Program-made: the position numbers and the translations under genes
In this document: positions 17,726 to 25,109 of the stretch, in pieces
Layout: every line of letters starts with the position of its first letter
Position numbering within the stretch: position 1 is the first letter of the stretch
Assembly (NCBI RefSeq): GCF_041820985.1
Contig: NZ_JBGUAU010000024.1
Span: forward strand, 19,012-83,011
Direction: 5' to 3'
DNA length: 64,000 nucleotides
Origin: Evansella sp041820985
Lineage (GTDB): Bacteria; Bacillota; Bacilli; Bacillales; Salisediminibacteriaceae
The notes under the pieces: generated by a model
Seen by the model: the letters and a program-made list of their open reading frames with translations, nothing else
Databases searched by the model: none
What the model was told of the DNA's origin: nothing

Positions 17726-19540
17726 CTATCCAACCACATCCAATAGTTTCTCCACCCTAAAATGCGCTATATCCAACACCTGATCACGCAAGTGATCAAC
17801 AGGTAAACTATCAAACTCCCTTATAAGCTCGAAAATTACCTCAACGTTAACAGGAGGTGTTTTTCCTCTATAGATCATCGGATAAATCTGCTCATCATGT
17901 ACCTCGTCTTTCCCAAGAAGCTCTTCAAACATCTTCTCCCCGGGTCTCATCCCACTGAACTTAATCTTTATCTCGTCCTCCGTAAAACCAGACAATCGAA
18001 TCAAGTTCTTAGCCAAATCCACGATCTTCACCGGCTCTCCCATGTCCAGCACAAAGATCTCTCCACCTTTTGCAAGAGCTCCCGCTTGAATCACAAGCCG
18101 TGAGGCTTCTGGTATCGTCATAAAATACCTCTCCATATCAGGGTGCGTAACAGTAACAGGTCCACCTGCTGCGATTTGCTTTTTAAATAGTGGAATAACA
18201 CTTCCGCGACTTCCTAGTACATTCCCAAATCGAACCGCTACGAACTTTGTGTTACTCACCATATCCATATGCTGAATGATCATCTCGGCAATTCGCTTCG
18301 TTGAACCCATCACACTTGTTGGGTTTACTGCTTTATCTGTGGAAACCATCACAAACACTTTTACTCCTGCTTCATCTGCAGCTTCTGCGGTATTCTTTGT
18401 TCCGATCACATTGTTTTTCACCGCTTCATGTGGATTCCGCTCCATCAACGGCACATGCTTGTGAGCTGCTGCATGATATACAACATCAGGTAAATGCAAC
18501 ATCATAACAGCTTTCATTCTTGCCGCATCTTGCACATCCGCTATTTCTGTAAGTATTTCAATCTGTTTAAACTTATTTCGAAGCTCTATCTCAATCTCAT
18601 AAATACTATTTTCTCCATGTCCTAAAAGAATAAGCTTAGATGGGTTAAATCCGCAAACCTGGCGACATACTTCCGACCCAATGGATCCCCCTGCGCCAGT
18701 AACTAACACTGTTTTCCCCGTTAACTTACCAGAAATAGATTCTGAATCTAGTGTCACTGGATCTCTACCAAGTAAGTCCTCTACTTGCACATCCCGCATT
18801 TCATTTACAGAAACTTTCCCAGACATAATATCTTCCACAGAAGGCATAATTTGCGTCTTAACTTTTGTATTTGTTGTTTCTTTAATAATATGGTTCACAT
18901 CCGACTTCTTTGCAGAAGGGATGGCAATGATGATATGTTCAATATCCTTTTCTTCCACTACATTTTTAATATCCTTTGTTAACCCAACTACAGGACATCC
19001 AAGAATTTCTAAATGTTGCTTCGTAAAGTCATCATCAATAAACGCCACAGGATACAACTCTGATTTTTCACTATTTAGTAGCTGCCTTGCTACCATCGTA
19101 CCCGCAGCTCCAGCACCGATAATTAATGTGCGCTTTTTGTTTTTGTTAGGCGATATTACCGTATCTCGATATACTCTCCATATAAAACGAGATGCACCTA
19201 TGAATATCATATGAATCATCCATGTAATCACAAGCGTTCGAGTGTATACCGTTTGGAACATAGAAAATTGAATAAGAGCAACAACTAAAATAGATAACGT
19301 CACACCTTTAAAAATTGCCATCAGTTCATGGATACTCGCATATTGCCATACTCGTTTATATAGCTTAAATAGATGCGCAAACACATGATGACTAATAAAT
19401 AACGCGATGGAACTCACAATCAATGCAGTAGTAATCATGGAACTGGAAAAAGCCAATAACCAATATCCTATAAAAATAGAGAAAAGCACGATAACCGAAT
19501 CTACTAACACTAATAATGACAAACGCAATCGATAACCCAA
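17726..19540 (-). CDS. UDP-GlcNAc 4,6-dehydratase, membrane-bound (CapD/PglF/EpsC-like)
   Basis: A 604-residue protein with about four N-terminal membrane helices (to about residue 110). Next is a CoA-binding-like Rossmann domain (RTLIIGAGAAGTMVARQL), then the catalytic SDR domain (TVLVTGAGGSIGSEVCRQV) ending with RPGEKMFEELL. This is the PglF/EpsC/WbpM layout, making UDP-4-keto-6-deoxy-GlcNAc. The catalytic site shows VSTDKAVNPTSVMGSTKR, where Met replaces the usual Tyr, as is normal in this family. The start is set at TTG 19538-19540, with AAAGGAGGAGG 7 bases upstream. A longer frame to 19579 runs through that site and into TAACCAAC repeats. Confidence 0.93.
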   Translation of the reverse strand: MGYRLRLSLLVLVDSVIVLFSIFIGYWLLAFSSSMITTALIVSSIALFISHHVFAHLFKLYKRVWQYASIHELMAIFKGVTLSILVVALIQFSMFQTVYTRTLVITWMIHMIFIGASRFIWRVYRDTVISPNKNKKRTLIIGAGAAGTMVARQLLNSEKSELYPVAFIDDDFTKQHLEILGCPVVGLTKDIKNVVEEKDIEHIIIAIPSAKKSDVNHIIKETTNTKVKTQIMPSVEDIMSGKVSVNEMRDVQVEDLLGRDPVTLDSESISGKLTGKTVLVTGAGGSIGSEVCRQVCGFNPSKLILLGHGENSIYEIEIELRNKFKQIEILTEIADVQDAARMKAVMMLHLPDVVYHAAAHKHVPLMERNPHEAVKNNVIGTKNTAEAADEAGVKVFVMVSTDKAVNPTSVMGSTKRIAEMIIQHMDMVSNTKFVAVRFGNVLGSRGSVIPLFKKQIAAGGPVTVTHPDMERYFMTIPEASRLVIQAGALAKGGEIFVLDMGEPVKIVDLAKNLIRLSGFTEDEIKIKFSGMRPGEKMFEELLGKDEVHDEQIYPMIYRGKTPPVNVEVIFELIREFDSLPVDHLRDQVLDIAHFRVEKLLDVVG

Positions 19541-19581
19541 TCTTCCTCCTCCTTTCACTAAATAGAACAAATAAGGCATGG

Positions 19582-19695
19582 TTAGGGGCTAGTTGGTTAG
19601 GATTCTAGGGGTTAGGTTTTTGCATTTACCTAACCAACTGTCCAACTAACCAACTAATCAATCTAACCAACTGTCCATCTAACCAACTAACCAAC
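19582..19695. repeat. TAACCAAC repeat cluster
   Basis: About eight near-tandem copies of CTAACCAA(C)(T) in both orientations fill the spacer between galU and the dehydratase gene: TTAGTTGG-type on the left, CTAACCAACTGTCCAACTAACC-type on the right. Confidence 0.75.
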
Positions 19696-20576
19696 TACCT
19701 AACTTTCTCCGCCTCTACCTTTGCTGCAAGGTATTCTAACAGCTCATGTCGTAATTCACTGTTTTTCAACGCAAACTCTACCGTTGTCTTCACAAACCCC
19801 ATCTTTTCACCAACGTCATATCTCGTACCTTCAAAGTTATAGGCAAATACTCGTTGAATTTCATTCAGCTTTTGAATGGCATCAGTTAACTGCACCTCTC
19901 CACCAGACCCTTTTTCTTGCTTATCTAAAAACATAAAGATTTCAGGAGTTAATACGTAACGCCCCATAATTGCTAGATTCAAAGGAGCTGTTCCTTGTAG
20001 TGGTTTCTCTACAAAGTTATTAACCTTATATCTTCTGTCTACTTGATCGAAGGGATCAACGATTCCATAACGATGCGTTTCGTCATCTGGAACTGTTTGA
20101 ACACCAATAACAGAAGAACGTGTTTGTTCATACTGATGAATCAACTGTCTTAAACAAGGTGTTTCTGATTCCACAATATCATCACCTAAAAGAACCGCAA
20201 ATGGCTCGTCACCGATAAACTTACGGGCACACCATACTGCATGTCCAAGCCCTTTTGGTTCCTTTTGACGAATATAGTGAATATCAACCATATTGGAAGC
20301 ATATTGAACTTTTTCCAATAATTCTGTTTTTCCATTTTGGAACAAGCTTTGCTCTAATTCAAACGCATGATCGAAATGATCCTCGATGGCACGCTTCCCT
20401 TTCCCTGTTACAATAATAATATCTTCAATCCCTGACGCCACTGCTTCCTCTACGATGTACTGAATCGTAGGCTTGTCCACAATTGGAAGCATTTCTTTAG
20501 GCATTGCTTTAGTTGCTGGTAAAAATCTCGTTCCAAGACCAGCAGCAGGAATAATCGCTTTTCTTACCTTTTTCAT
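19695..20576 (-). CDS. galU: UTP-glucose-1-phosphate uridylyltransferase
   Basis: A 293-residue nucleotidyltransferase (GalU/GtaB) making UDP-glucose from UTP and glucose-1-phosphate. Seen: KAIIPAAGLGTRFLPATKAMPKEMLPIVDKP (nucleotide loop), QKEPKGLGHAVWCA, LLGDDIVE (metal-binding aspartate), NFVEKPLQ and GEVQLTDAIQKL. The length matches the family (about 290). The start ATG follows GAGGGGG. It supplies substrate to the downstream Ugd and glycosyltransferases. The stop abuts a TAACCAAC repeat cluster. Confidence 0.96.
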   Translation of the reverse strand: MKKVRKAIIPAAGLGTRFLPATKAMPKEMLPIVDKPTIQYIVEEAVASGIEDIIIVTGKGKRAIEDHFDHAFELEQSLFQNGKTELLEKVQYASNMVDIHYIRQKEPKGLGHAVWCARKFIGDEPFAVLLGDDIVESETPCLRQLIHQYEQTRSSVIGVQTVPDDETHRYGIVDPFDQVDRRYKVNNFVEKPLQGTAPLNLAIMGRYVLTPEIFMFLDKQEKGSGGEVQLTDAIQKLNEIQRVFAYNFEGTRYDVGEKMGFVKTTVEFALKNSELRHELLEYLAAKVEAEKVR

Positions 20577-20662
20577 TTTACCGTTTCCCCCTCATGATAG
20601 AGACAATGATATAGATAAGGCGGTCTAATAAACCTACCTATCAAAGCAATTAGTAATACTCT

Positions 20663-20848
20663 TTATTTTTCCATCTCTAGTTGATTCTTTCGTTTTTGTA
20701 AATGAAATCTTAACTCTTTCTCTATTTCATCTAATTTCTCTAGTGTCGTAATATCTTGATATATATATCGAATCGTTTTCTTCAATGATTTTGGTAACTT
20801 TTCAAATACGTTCAAAGTAAGAACCTCTCTTTCAAGAAAAAATGACAT
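20663..20848 (-). CDS. Small helical protein of unknown function
   Basis: A 61-residue open frame on the operon strand, upstream of galU. It is rich in Lys, Glu and Leu (FEKLPKSLKKTIRYIYQ, EKLDEIEKELRFHLQKRKNQLE) and predicted to be two helices with coiled-coil character; no membrane segment. I do not recognise a family. AAGAGAGG lies within the first codons, so translation might start at a downstream codon such as the TTG of TLNVFEKLP. Its ATG directly follows the stop codon of another small open frame (20849-20929). Confidence 0.45.
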   Translation of the reverse strand: MSFFLEREVLTLNVFEKLPKSLKKTIRYIYQDITTLEKLDEIEKELRFHLQKRKNQLEMEK

Positions 20849-20929
20849 CTACCTTTTGGAGATTTCTTCGTCCTTTTCAAAATGAATTGCAAGTCTGTCT
20901 CTTATAAGAGTTACTACTTCTTTCGCTTC
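20849..20929 (-). pseudogene. Possible frameshifted small ORF
   Basis: Minus-strand translation ending at 20849 gives VEAKEVVTLIRDRLAIHF plus EKDEEISKR, rich in charged residues like the next ORF. Upstream, in another frame (from about 21000), GIEDLKKLMTEVQQYSENN looks like the missing beginning. The two pieces would join if the frame shifted by two bases near 20940. This may be a small gene broken by a frameshift, or two chance frames. Only a comparison with relatives can settle it. Confidence 0.25.
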
Positions 20930-21299
20930 CACTTGAATATTATTCTCACTATATTGTTGTACTTCTGTCATTAGTTTCTTCAAATCTTCTATTCCCAAGT
21001 AATGCACCTACCATCAATTAGTATTAAAAAATATACTCAGTTATATGTTTACATTCTGAGGAAAAAGGAAAACACATAAGTGAATACACTTACAAGGTTC
21101 GCACAAACACATTTCTACAAAATTTTCAAAAATACACGTTAATAAACTGGAATAATTTACGAATCTATTGCACATAGTTAATAGTAATGGTAGAATATTG
21201 TCGAAAGGTGTTACTTATTCGACATACATACATAATTCTGAAAATGTTTTCAAACCGAAACCCTGACCATAAAGCTTAGTTGAACAAATTAATAACTAG

Positions 21300-21445
21300 T
21301 ACTCACGAAAGGTTTTTTCCTAACCAAACTAACAACCTAACCAACTAACAAACTAATACTATTTAGTAGCCAGCAGTTAGTAACTAGTAGTCAAGAAAGG
21401 TCTTTCCTAACCAACTAACCACTAACCGCTAACCAACTAAAATAA
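21300..21445. repeat. TAACCAAC repeat cluster
   Basis: Repeated CTAACCAACTAAC units (about 21318-21350 and 21407-21440) are separated by a short sequence containing ACTAGTA(C/G)TCACGAAAGG twice (about 21294-21313 and 21382-21401). It lies just downstream of the structured RNA. Confidence 0.65.
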
Positions 21446-21447
21446 GG

Positions 21448-21560
21448 CATCTAACCCATCCTCACACCACACCACTGGTAACTCAGTACCTAAGGAGCCT
21501 TCACTCCCACAGTGTAGTCGAGTGCCTCCATTGATAAAGGTGAGGAGACATTACCTATAT
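21448..21560 (-). ncRNA. Structured leader RNA, probable EAR/epsC-type antitermination element
   Basis: The minus-strand RNA folds into nested stems found by eye. These are GGTAA/TTACC (21551-21555 with 21477-21481), ACCT/AGGT (21538-21541 with 21488-21491), GGAG/CTCC (21526-21529 with 21494-21497) and CACTC/GAGTG (21520-21524 with 21502-21506). The 5' strand TCCTCAC (21540-21546) can also pair perfectly with GTGAGGA (21459-21465) as a pseudoknot. It lies after the kinase/phosphatase genes and before a long polysaccharide operon. The EAR (epsC) RNA of Bacillales, a processive antitermination element, sits in similar operons. I did not have the Rfam consensus to compare; the family call rests on position and structure. 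Confidence 0.6.
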
Positions 21561-21687
21561 GTAACAAGTCTTTAATACATAGTAAAGAGATAAGATTAAA
21601 CGGAGTTAAATTCTTAGTAAAACCACCTATAATATATTTACAAGTGGCAACTATTTACTTCGTTATTCGACTCGTTCTTCTTTTATT

Positions 21688-22452
21688 TTAAAATAAACCT
21701 AGCCATTTCTTTTGCTTTATCCTTTTTGGAGGTTCCATATATACATGCTTTCCTTCTAGTACTAAGGCAGCATTTTCTCTCCACTGAGTGATAAGTGATA
21801 GGCCGTACTTCTTTTCAATTATGGAAAACGACTCCTCCATTCGAAATGCTCGTGAACTCGTATTATGTGCATCAGAGGCAACAAGGTGTGCTAGATCTGC
21901 TTCTATCATTTCTTCTGTGAATTTCTTTATTTTTTTCCCGAAATGTCCAGTAATGCTTGAAGTAGTAACTTGGGTAATCGCACCATTTTTCACTAAGCGA
22001 TACAGTAATTCTGGTCTTTCTAGTAATTCTGCATTTCGCTCTGGGTGAACGATGATTGGTGCAACCCCTTGGAGCTGTGCATTATAAATGAGCTTCTCTG
22101 TATATCTTGGCACTTGATCAAAAGGTAATTCTATAAAGAAATACTTGTTTTTATCATTCAACGTAAGTATTTCACCATGTTGAATTGCCTCTATTATTTC
22201 TCCAAATATTCTAGGCTCTTGTCCTGGAACTATGGTAAGATCAATTCCTTCTTTCCGTAGTGCTTCATTTAATGATTCCACCGCTGGAATTATCGTGGAT
22301 CGTTCATTTGTATACGTGCTGTTATGATGTGGAGTAGCAATGATCGTATGAATACTCTCTGAAACTGCTAATCTTGCTAACGCCATTGATTCTTCTATTG
22401 ATTTCGGACCATCATCTACTTCTGGTACTATATGACAATGTATATCGATCAT
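21688..22452 (-). CDS. Tyrosine-protein phosphatase, CpsB/CapC (YwqE) family
   Basis: A roughly 254-residue PHP-fold, metal-dependent tyrosine phosphatase. Metal-binding motifs are IDIHCHIVPEVDDGP at the N-terminus, ATPHHNS, the central IVHPERN, and ASDAHNTSSR near residue 210. It dephosphorylates the partner tyrosine kinase encoded directly upstream, and so controls polymer length or amount. ATG 22450-22452 is preferred because GAGGG lies 6 bases upstream; another ATG two codons earlier abuts that site. Confidence 0.93.
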   Translation of the reverse strand: MIDIHCHIVPEVDDGPKSIEESMALARLAVSESIHTIIATPHHNSTYTNERSTIIPAVESLNEALRKEGIDLTIVPGQEPRIFGEIIEAIQHGEILTLNDKNKYFFIELPFDQVPRYTEKLIYNAQLQGVAPIIVHPERNAELLERPELLYRLVKNGAITQVTTSSITGHFGKKIKKFTEEMIEADLAHLVASDAHNTSSRAFRMEESFSIIEKKYGLSLITQWRENAALVLEGKHVYMEPPKRIKQKKWLGLF

Positions 22453-22548
22453 AAACATCCCTCATAATCTAAAATAGTTAACAGCTGTAAAAACTTACAA
22501 TAAAATACAAATAGAATTATACCACGACACCCGGGTAAATAGTACTAT

Positions 22549-23262
22549 TTATTTATCACTATTTTCTCCATAGTAGTAGTAATAATTGCTATTCTTTTTA
22601 TCTTTCCCATTTAATACGACTCCAAGGAGCTTTCCTTTTGCTTGCTCTAAAAGCTCTTTCGCCTTCTTTGCTCCTTCTATTCCTGTTTTCCCACTACTTA
22701 CTACTAGCAATACTCCATCACTTTTGTTCGCTAATATCTGTCCGTCTGTTACTGGTAAAATTGGAGGTGTATCTAAAATGACATAGTCATATTGCTTCTT
22801 AGCTTCCTGAAGTAACCAATCCATCCGTTTCATACTTAACAGCTCCGCAGGGTTTGGTGGAATTGGTCCACATGTTAACACGTCTAACCCTAGAATGGCA
22901 CTTTCTTGCGTAACGTCTCCTAAAGGAACATTTTGTGTTAAGATTTTCGTTAGCCCAGTATGGTTATCTAATTGGAACGTATAATGATTCGTTGGTTTTC
23001 TCATATCCGCATCAATAAGCAATACGTTGTGTTCCTGTTGAGCTAGAACAATCGCTAAATTTGCCGCTGTTGTGGACTTCCCTTCTCCAGGCAATGTAGA
23101 AGTCACAGTGATAAGTCTCATTTCGTTTTCCAATCCAGCAAATTGAATGTTGGAACGAAGTGTACGATATTGCTCAGAGATTGGTGACTTTGGCTCAAAG
23201 TGAGTAATAAGACTTCGTTGTTTTTCTGTCAAATGCTCCTTGTTTTTACGCTTAAGAACCAA
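22549..23262 (-). CDS. Bacterial tyrosine kinase, CpsD/CapB (YwqD) family
   Basis: A roughly 237-residue BY-kinase. Walker A is TLPGEGKSTTAANLA, Walker A' LLIDADMRKP, and Walker B VILDTPPI. The C-terminus has a tyrosine cluster (NYYYYYGE) that is the autophosphorylation site. HFEPKSPISEQYRTLRSNIQ is the usual N-terminal contact region. I set the start at TTG 23260-23262, preceded by AAAGGAAG with 8 bases spacing; this gives an 11-bp overlap with the adaptor gene. An ATG at 23317-23319 also opens the frame but lacks a good binding site. It needs the membrane adaptor encoded upstream for activity. Confidence 0.93.
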   Translation of the reverse strand: MVLKRKNKEHLTEKQRSLITHFEPKSPISEQYRTLRSNIQFAGLENEMRLITVTSTLPGEGKSTTAANLAIVLAQQEHNVLLIDADMRKPTNHYTFQLDNHTGLTKILTQNVPLGDVTQESAILGLDVLTCGPIPPNPAELLSMKRMDWLLQEAKKQYDYVILDTPPILPVTDGQILANKSDGVLLVVSSGKTGIEGAKKAKELLEQAKGKLLGVVLNGKDKKNSNYYYYYGENSDK

Positions 23263-24025
23263 CTCGTTCACTTCCTTTCGTAAATCGTTCCAATCTTGAG
23301 GAGTATAGTTGTCTATCATTTACTAATTTTTGTTCCTGATCCATGACGGTAATTGCTCCTAATACAGGTAACCCTAATTGTTTTTCTACATCTTCTTCTG
23401 TGCGAATGGTATTGTCTAAAAACTCTAGTAAAAACGCTATCCCTACAGCTGCCATGAGACCAACAACAAAGGCAATCGCCATGTTTAGAGTTGGGTTAGG
23501 ACTTACAGGGCTTGATGAATTGTACAATTCTGCTGGTGCTAAAATATGAATGTTATCGATTCGTAAGAGATCCATTACTCCTTGGCGGAATACTTCTGCT
23601 GTAACATTGGCAATTTCTACAGCTTCTGCTGGATTGGAGCTATTTACTCGAATCGTTACAACTTGAGAATTCCCTTCTTGAGAAACACTTACTTGGTTGT
23701 TCAATTGTCCTCGTGTAACAGTTCCATTCATTCTTTCTGATACTTGATCTAAAATATATGGGCTTTTTAAAATAACATTGTACGTACTAATATATCGTTG
23801 ATCTGAATCAAATGGATTTGCTGCAGATAGAATCGACGATCCTGTTGCTGCTCTACTAATCAACACTTGAGCAGATGTTTCATATTTAGGAGTTAAGTAA
23901 AAGTAGCTCACTGCTGCACTAGCACATACAGCTAAGAGAGTTATACTAATTATCATCACAATTCGTTTTTTCAACGTTTCAAAGATTTCCTGTAAACTAA
24001 TCGTTTCTTCCATAATTCCCTCCAA
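23252..24025 (-). CDS. Wzz-domain chain-length/kinase adaptor protein (CapA/YwqC-like)
   Basis: A 257-residue membrane protein with two membrane helices (about residues 20-42 and 183-205) around an extracytoplasmic Wzz domain (YFYLTPKYETSAQVLI, VVTIRVNSSNPAEAVEIAN). A proline-rich motif before the second helix (SSPVSPNPTLN) is typical. The C-terminal cytoplasmic tail activates the CpsD-type kinase. It heads the leftward polysaccharide operon; a possible promoter lies at about 24121-24150 and GGAGGG precedes the ATG. Confidence 0.92.
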   Translation of the reverse strand: MEGIMEETISLQEIFETLKKRIVMIISITLLAVCASAAVSYFYLTPKYETSAQVLISRAATGSSILSAANPFDSDQRYISTYNVILKSPYILDQVSERMNGTVTRGQLNNQVSVSQEGNSQVVTIRVNSSNPAEAVEIANVTAEVFRQGVMDLLRIDNIHILAPAELYNSSSPVSPNPTLNMAIAFVVGLMAAVGIAFLLEFLDNTIRTEEDVEKQLGLPVLGAITVMDQEQKLVNDRQLYSSRLERFTKGSERVGS

Positions 24026-24120
24026 AGAATAGTTGTTATAGCTACTTGACTATCTTATTTTTCTATATAATCGTTCTTTTCTGTAATAGTTATATTCTAA
24101 TGTCCTACAAAACTAGTCAA

Positions 24121-24150
24121 ATTATATCACGAATCTAGGAAATTTGTCGG
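24121..24150 (-). promoter_or_regulatory. Candidate promoter of the polysaccharide operon
   Basis: Minus-strand CCGACA (24145-24150), 18 bases, then TATAAT (24121-24126), about 95 bases before the Wzz-like gene. The -10 is perfect and the -35 matches four of six positions. It was found by eye only. Confidence 0.4.
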
Positions 24151-24178
24151 TGATAACTTCAAATTTTTTCAAAAAAGT

Positions 24179-24199
24179 AGCTCGAGGGGCTCTCGAGCT
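24179..24199. repeat. Hairpin AGCTCGAG..CTCGAGCT
   Basis: AGCTCGAG and CTCGAGCT form an 8-bp inverted repeat around GGGCT. It lies between the exported low-complexity protein gene (ends 24260) and the Wzz gene promoter, and may end transcription of the former; the T run after it is short. Confidence 0.45.
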
Positions 24200-24259
24200 T
24201 TGTTTTGAGTGTGTCTATCTAAGTTTGTAAGTTTTTGGTGTATATGGCAGATGCGATTT

Positions 24260-25018
24260 CTAGTTACCTAACATTGCATCTACTGCATCTAATCTTCGTT
24301 CTTCTTTTAATGTGTCATATATGATTCGGAATTCTTCTGCTTCTTGTTTGTTGTGTCCGTTTTCTTCTAACGCAGAAGTTAATTCTCGGTAGATCTCGTT
24401 AAAACGTGCATCTGCCTCTGCTTCCATCACTTCAATTCGTTCAATATAGTGAAGCTGAAGCTCACTAGAACTCCATTCACTTTGCCCTGCTCTCATAAGC
24501 TCGTAATCTACCCTTGCTTCCGCAGCTAATTTTTCTATACGAGTATGCTCTTCCGACTGCAAAGATTCAAATTGACGTAGATAGACATTTTTTATTTCTG
24601 CTATCGAGAGCACGGACGAACTAGAATCGTTGTTAGCGTTGTTGCCGTTACTCGTTGATGTATTAGAGCTTGTGCCATTTCCTGACGTATTTGTTGATGC
24701 CCCAGAATTGGAATTTGAGTTGCTGTTGTTGCTACCTGGCTGCCCCTCTTCCCCCTCCACGTTTTCCACAGAATCGTTTTCCTCTGCTTCTTCCATGGAG
24801 AATGGACGTTCCTGACTTGAGCCAATGGCGCGATTACCGTTATGATCACGTAACGCGTATTCAACTGCTTCCGCATTTGCTTTAGTTACTTGCTCGTTCC
24901 AGTGAGAGGATCCGTATACAATGACTCCAGTGGAAATCATCGCTACTAATACAATGAGAACAGAACCTCTTTTTAATACCTTTAACTTTTTTAGAAAGGG
25001 TTTAGATCTTTTTTTCAT
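24260..25018 (-). CDS. Exported protein with Ser/Asn/Gly-rich linker, unknown function
   Basis: A 252-residue protein with a very basic N-terminus (MKKRSKPFLKKLKVLKRG), one membrane helix (residues 19-36), an acidic stretch (EEAEENDSVENVEGEEG), a linker of about 45 residues almost wholly Ser, Asn, Gly and Thr (about 94-138), and a charged helical C-terminal domain (IKNVYLRQFESLQSEEHTRI onwards). This fits a membrane-anchored protein with a flexible spacer holding a coiled-coil head outside the cell. I recognise no family. It stands alone between the SLH gene and the kinase operon, on the same strand as both. Confidence 0.7.
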   Translation of the reverse strand: MKKRSKPFLKKLKVLKRGSVLIVLVAMISTGVIVYGSSHWNEQVTKANAEAVEYALRDHNGNRAIGSSQERPFSMEEAEENDSVENVEGEEGQPGSNNSNSNSNSGASTNTSGNGTSSNTSTSNGNNANNDSSSSVLSIAEIKNVYLRQFESLQSEEHTRIEKLAAEARVDYELMRAGQSEWSSSELQLHYIERIEVMEAEADARFNEIYRELTSALEENGHNKQEAEEFRIIYDTLKEERRLDAVDAMLGN

Positions 25019-25109
25019 TTGATTGCCAACCTCACTTCTTATATCATCTAAACTTATCCTAACCTATGTCGTATGATGACACAATAGGTAGATTATTGGC
25101 AATCTCGCT

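Noticed and set aside
18681..19214. 177-codon plus-strand frame opposite the dehydratase gene
   Set aside because: Shadow of the dehydratase; the minus-strand product has full domain structure.
21448..21560. c-di-GMP or c-di-AMP riboswitch instead of EAR
   Set aside because: I could not match the conserved cores of GEMM or ydaO-type riboswitches; the location within a polysaccharide operon fits EAR better.
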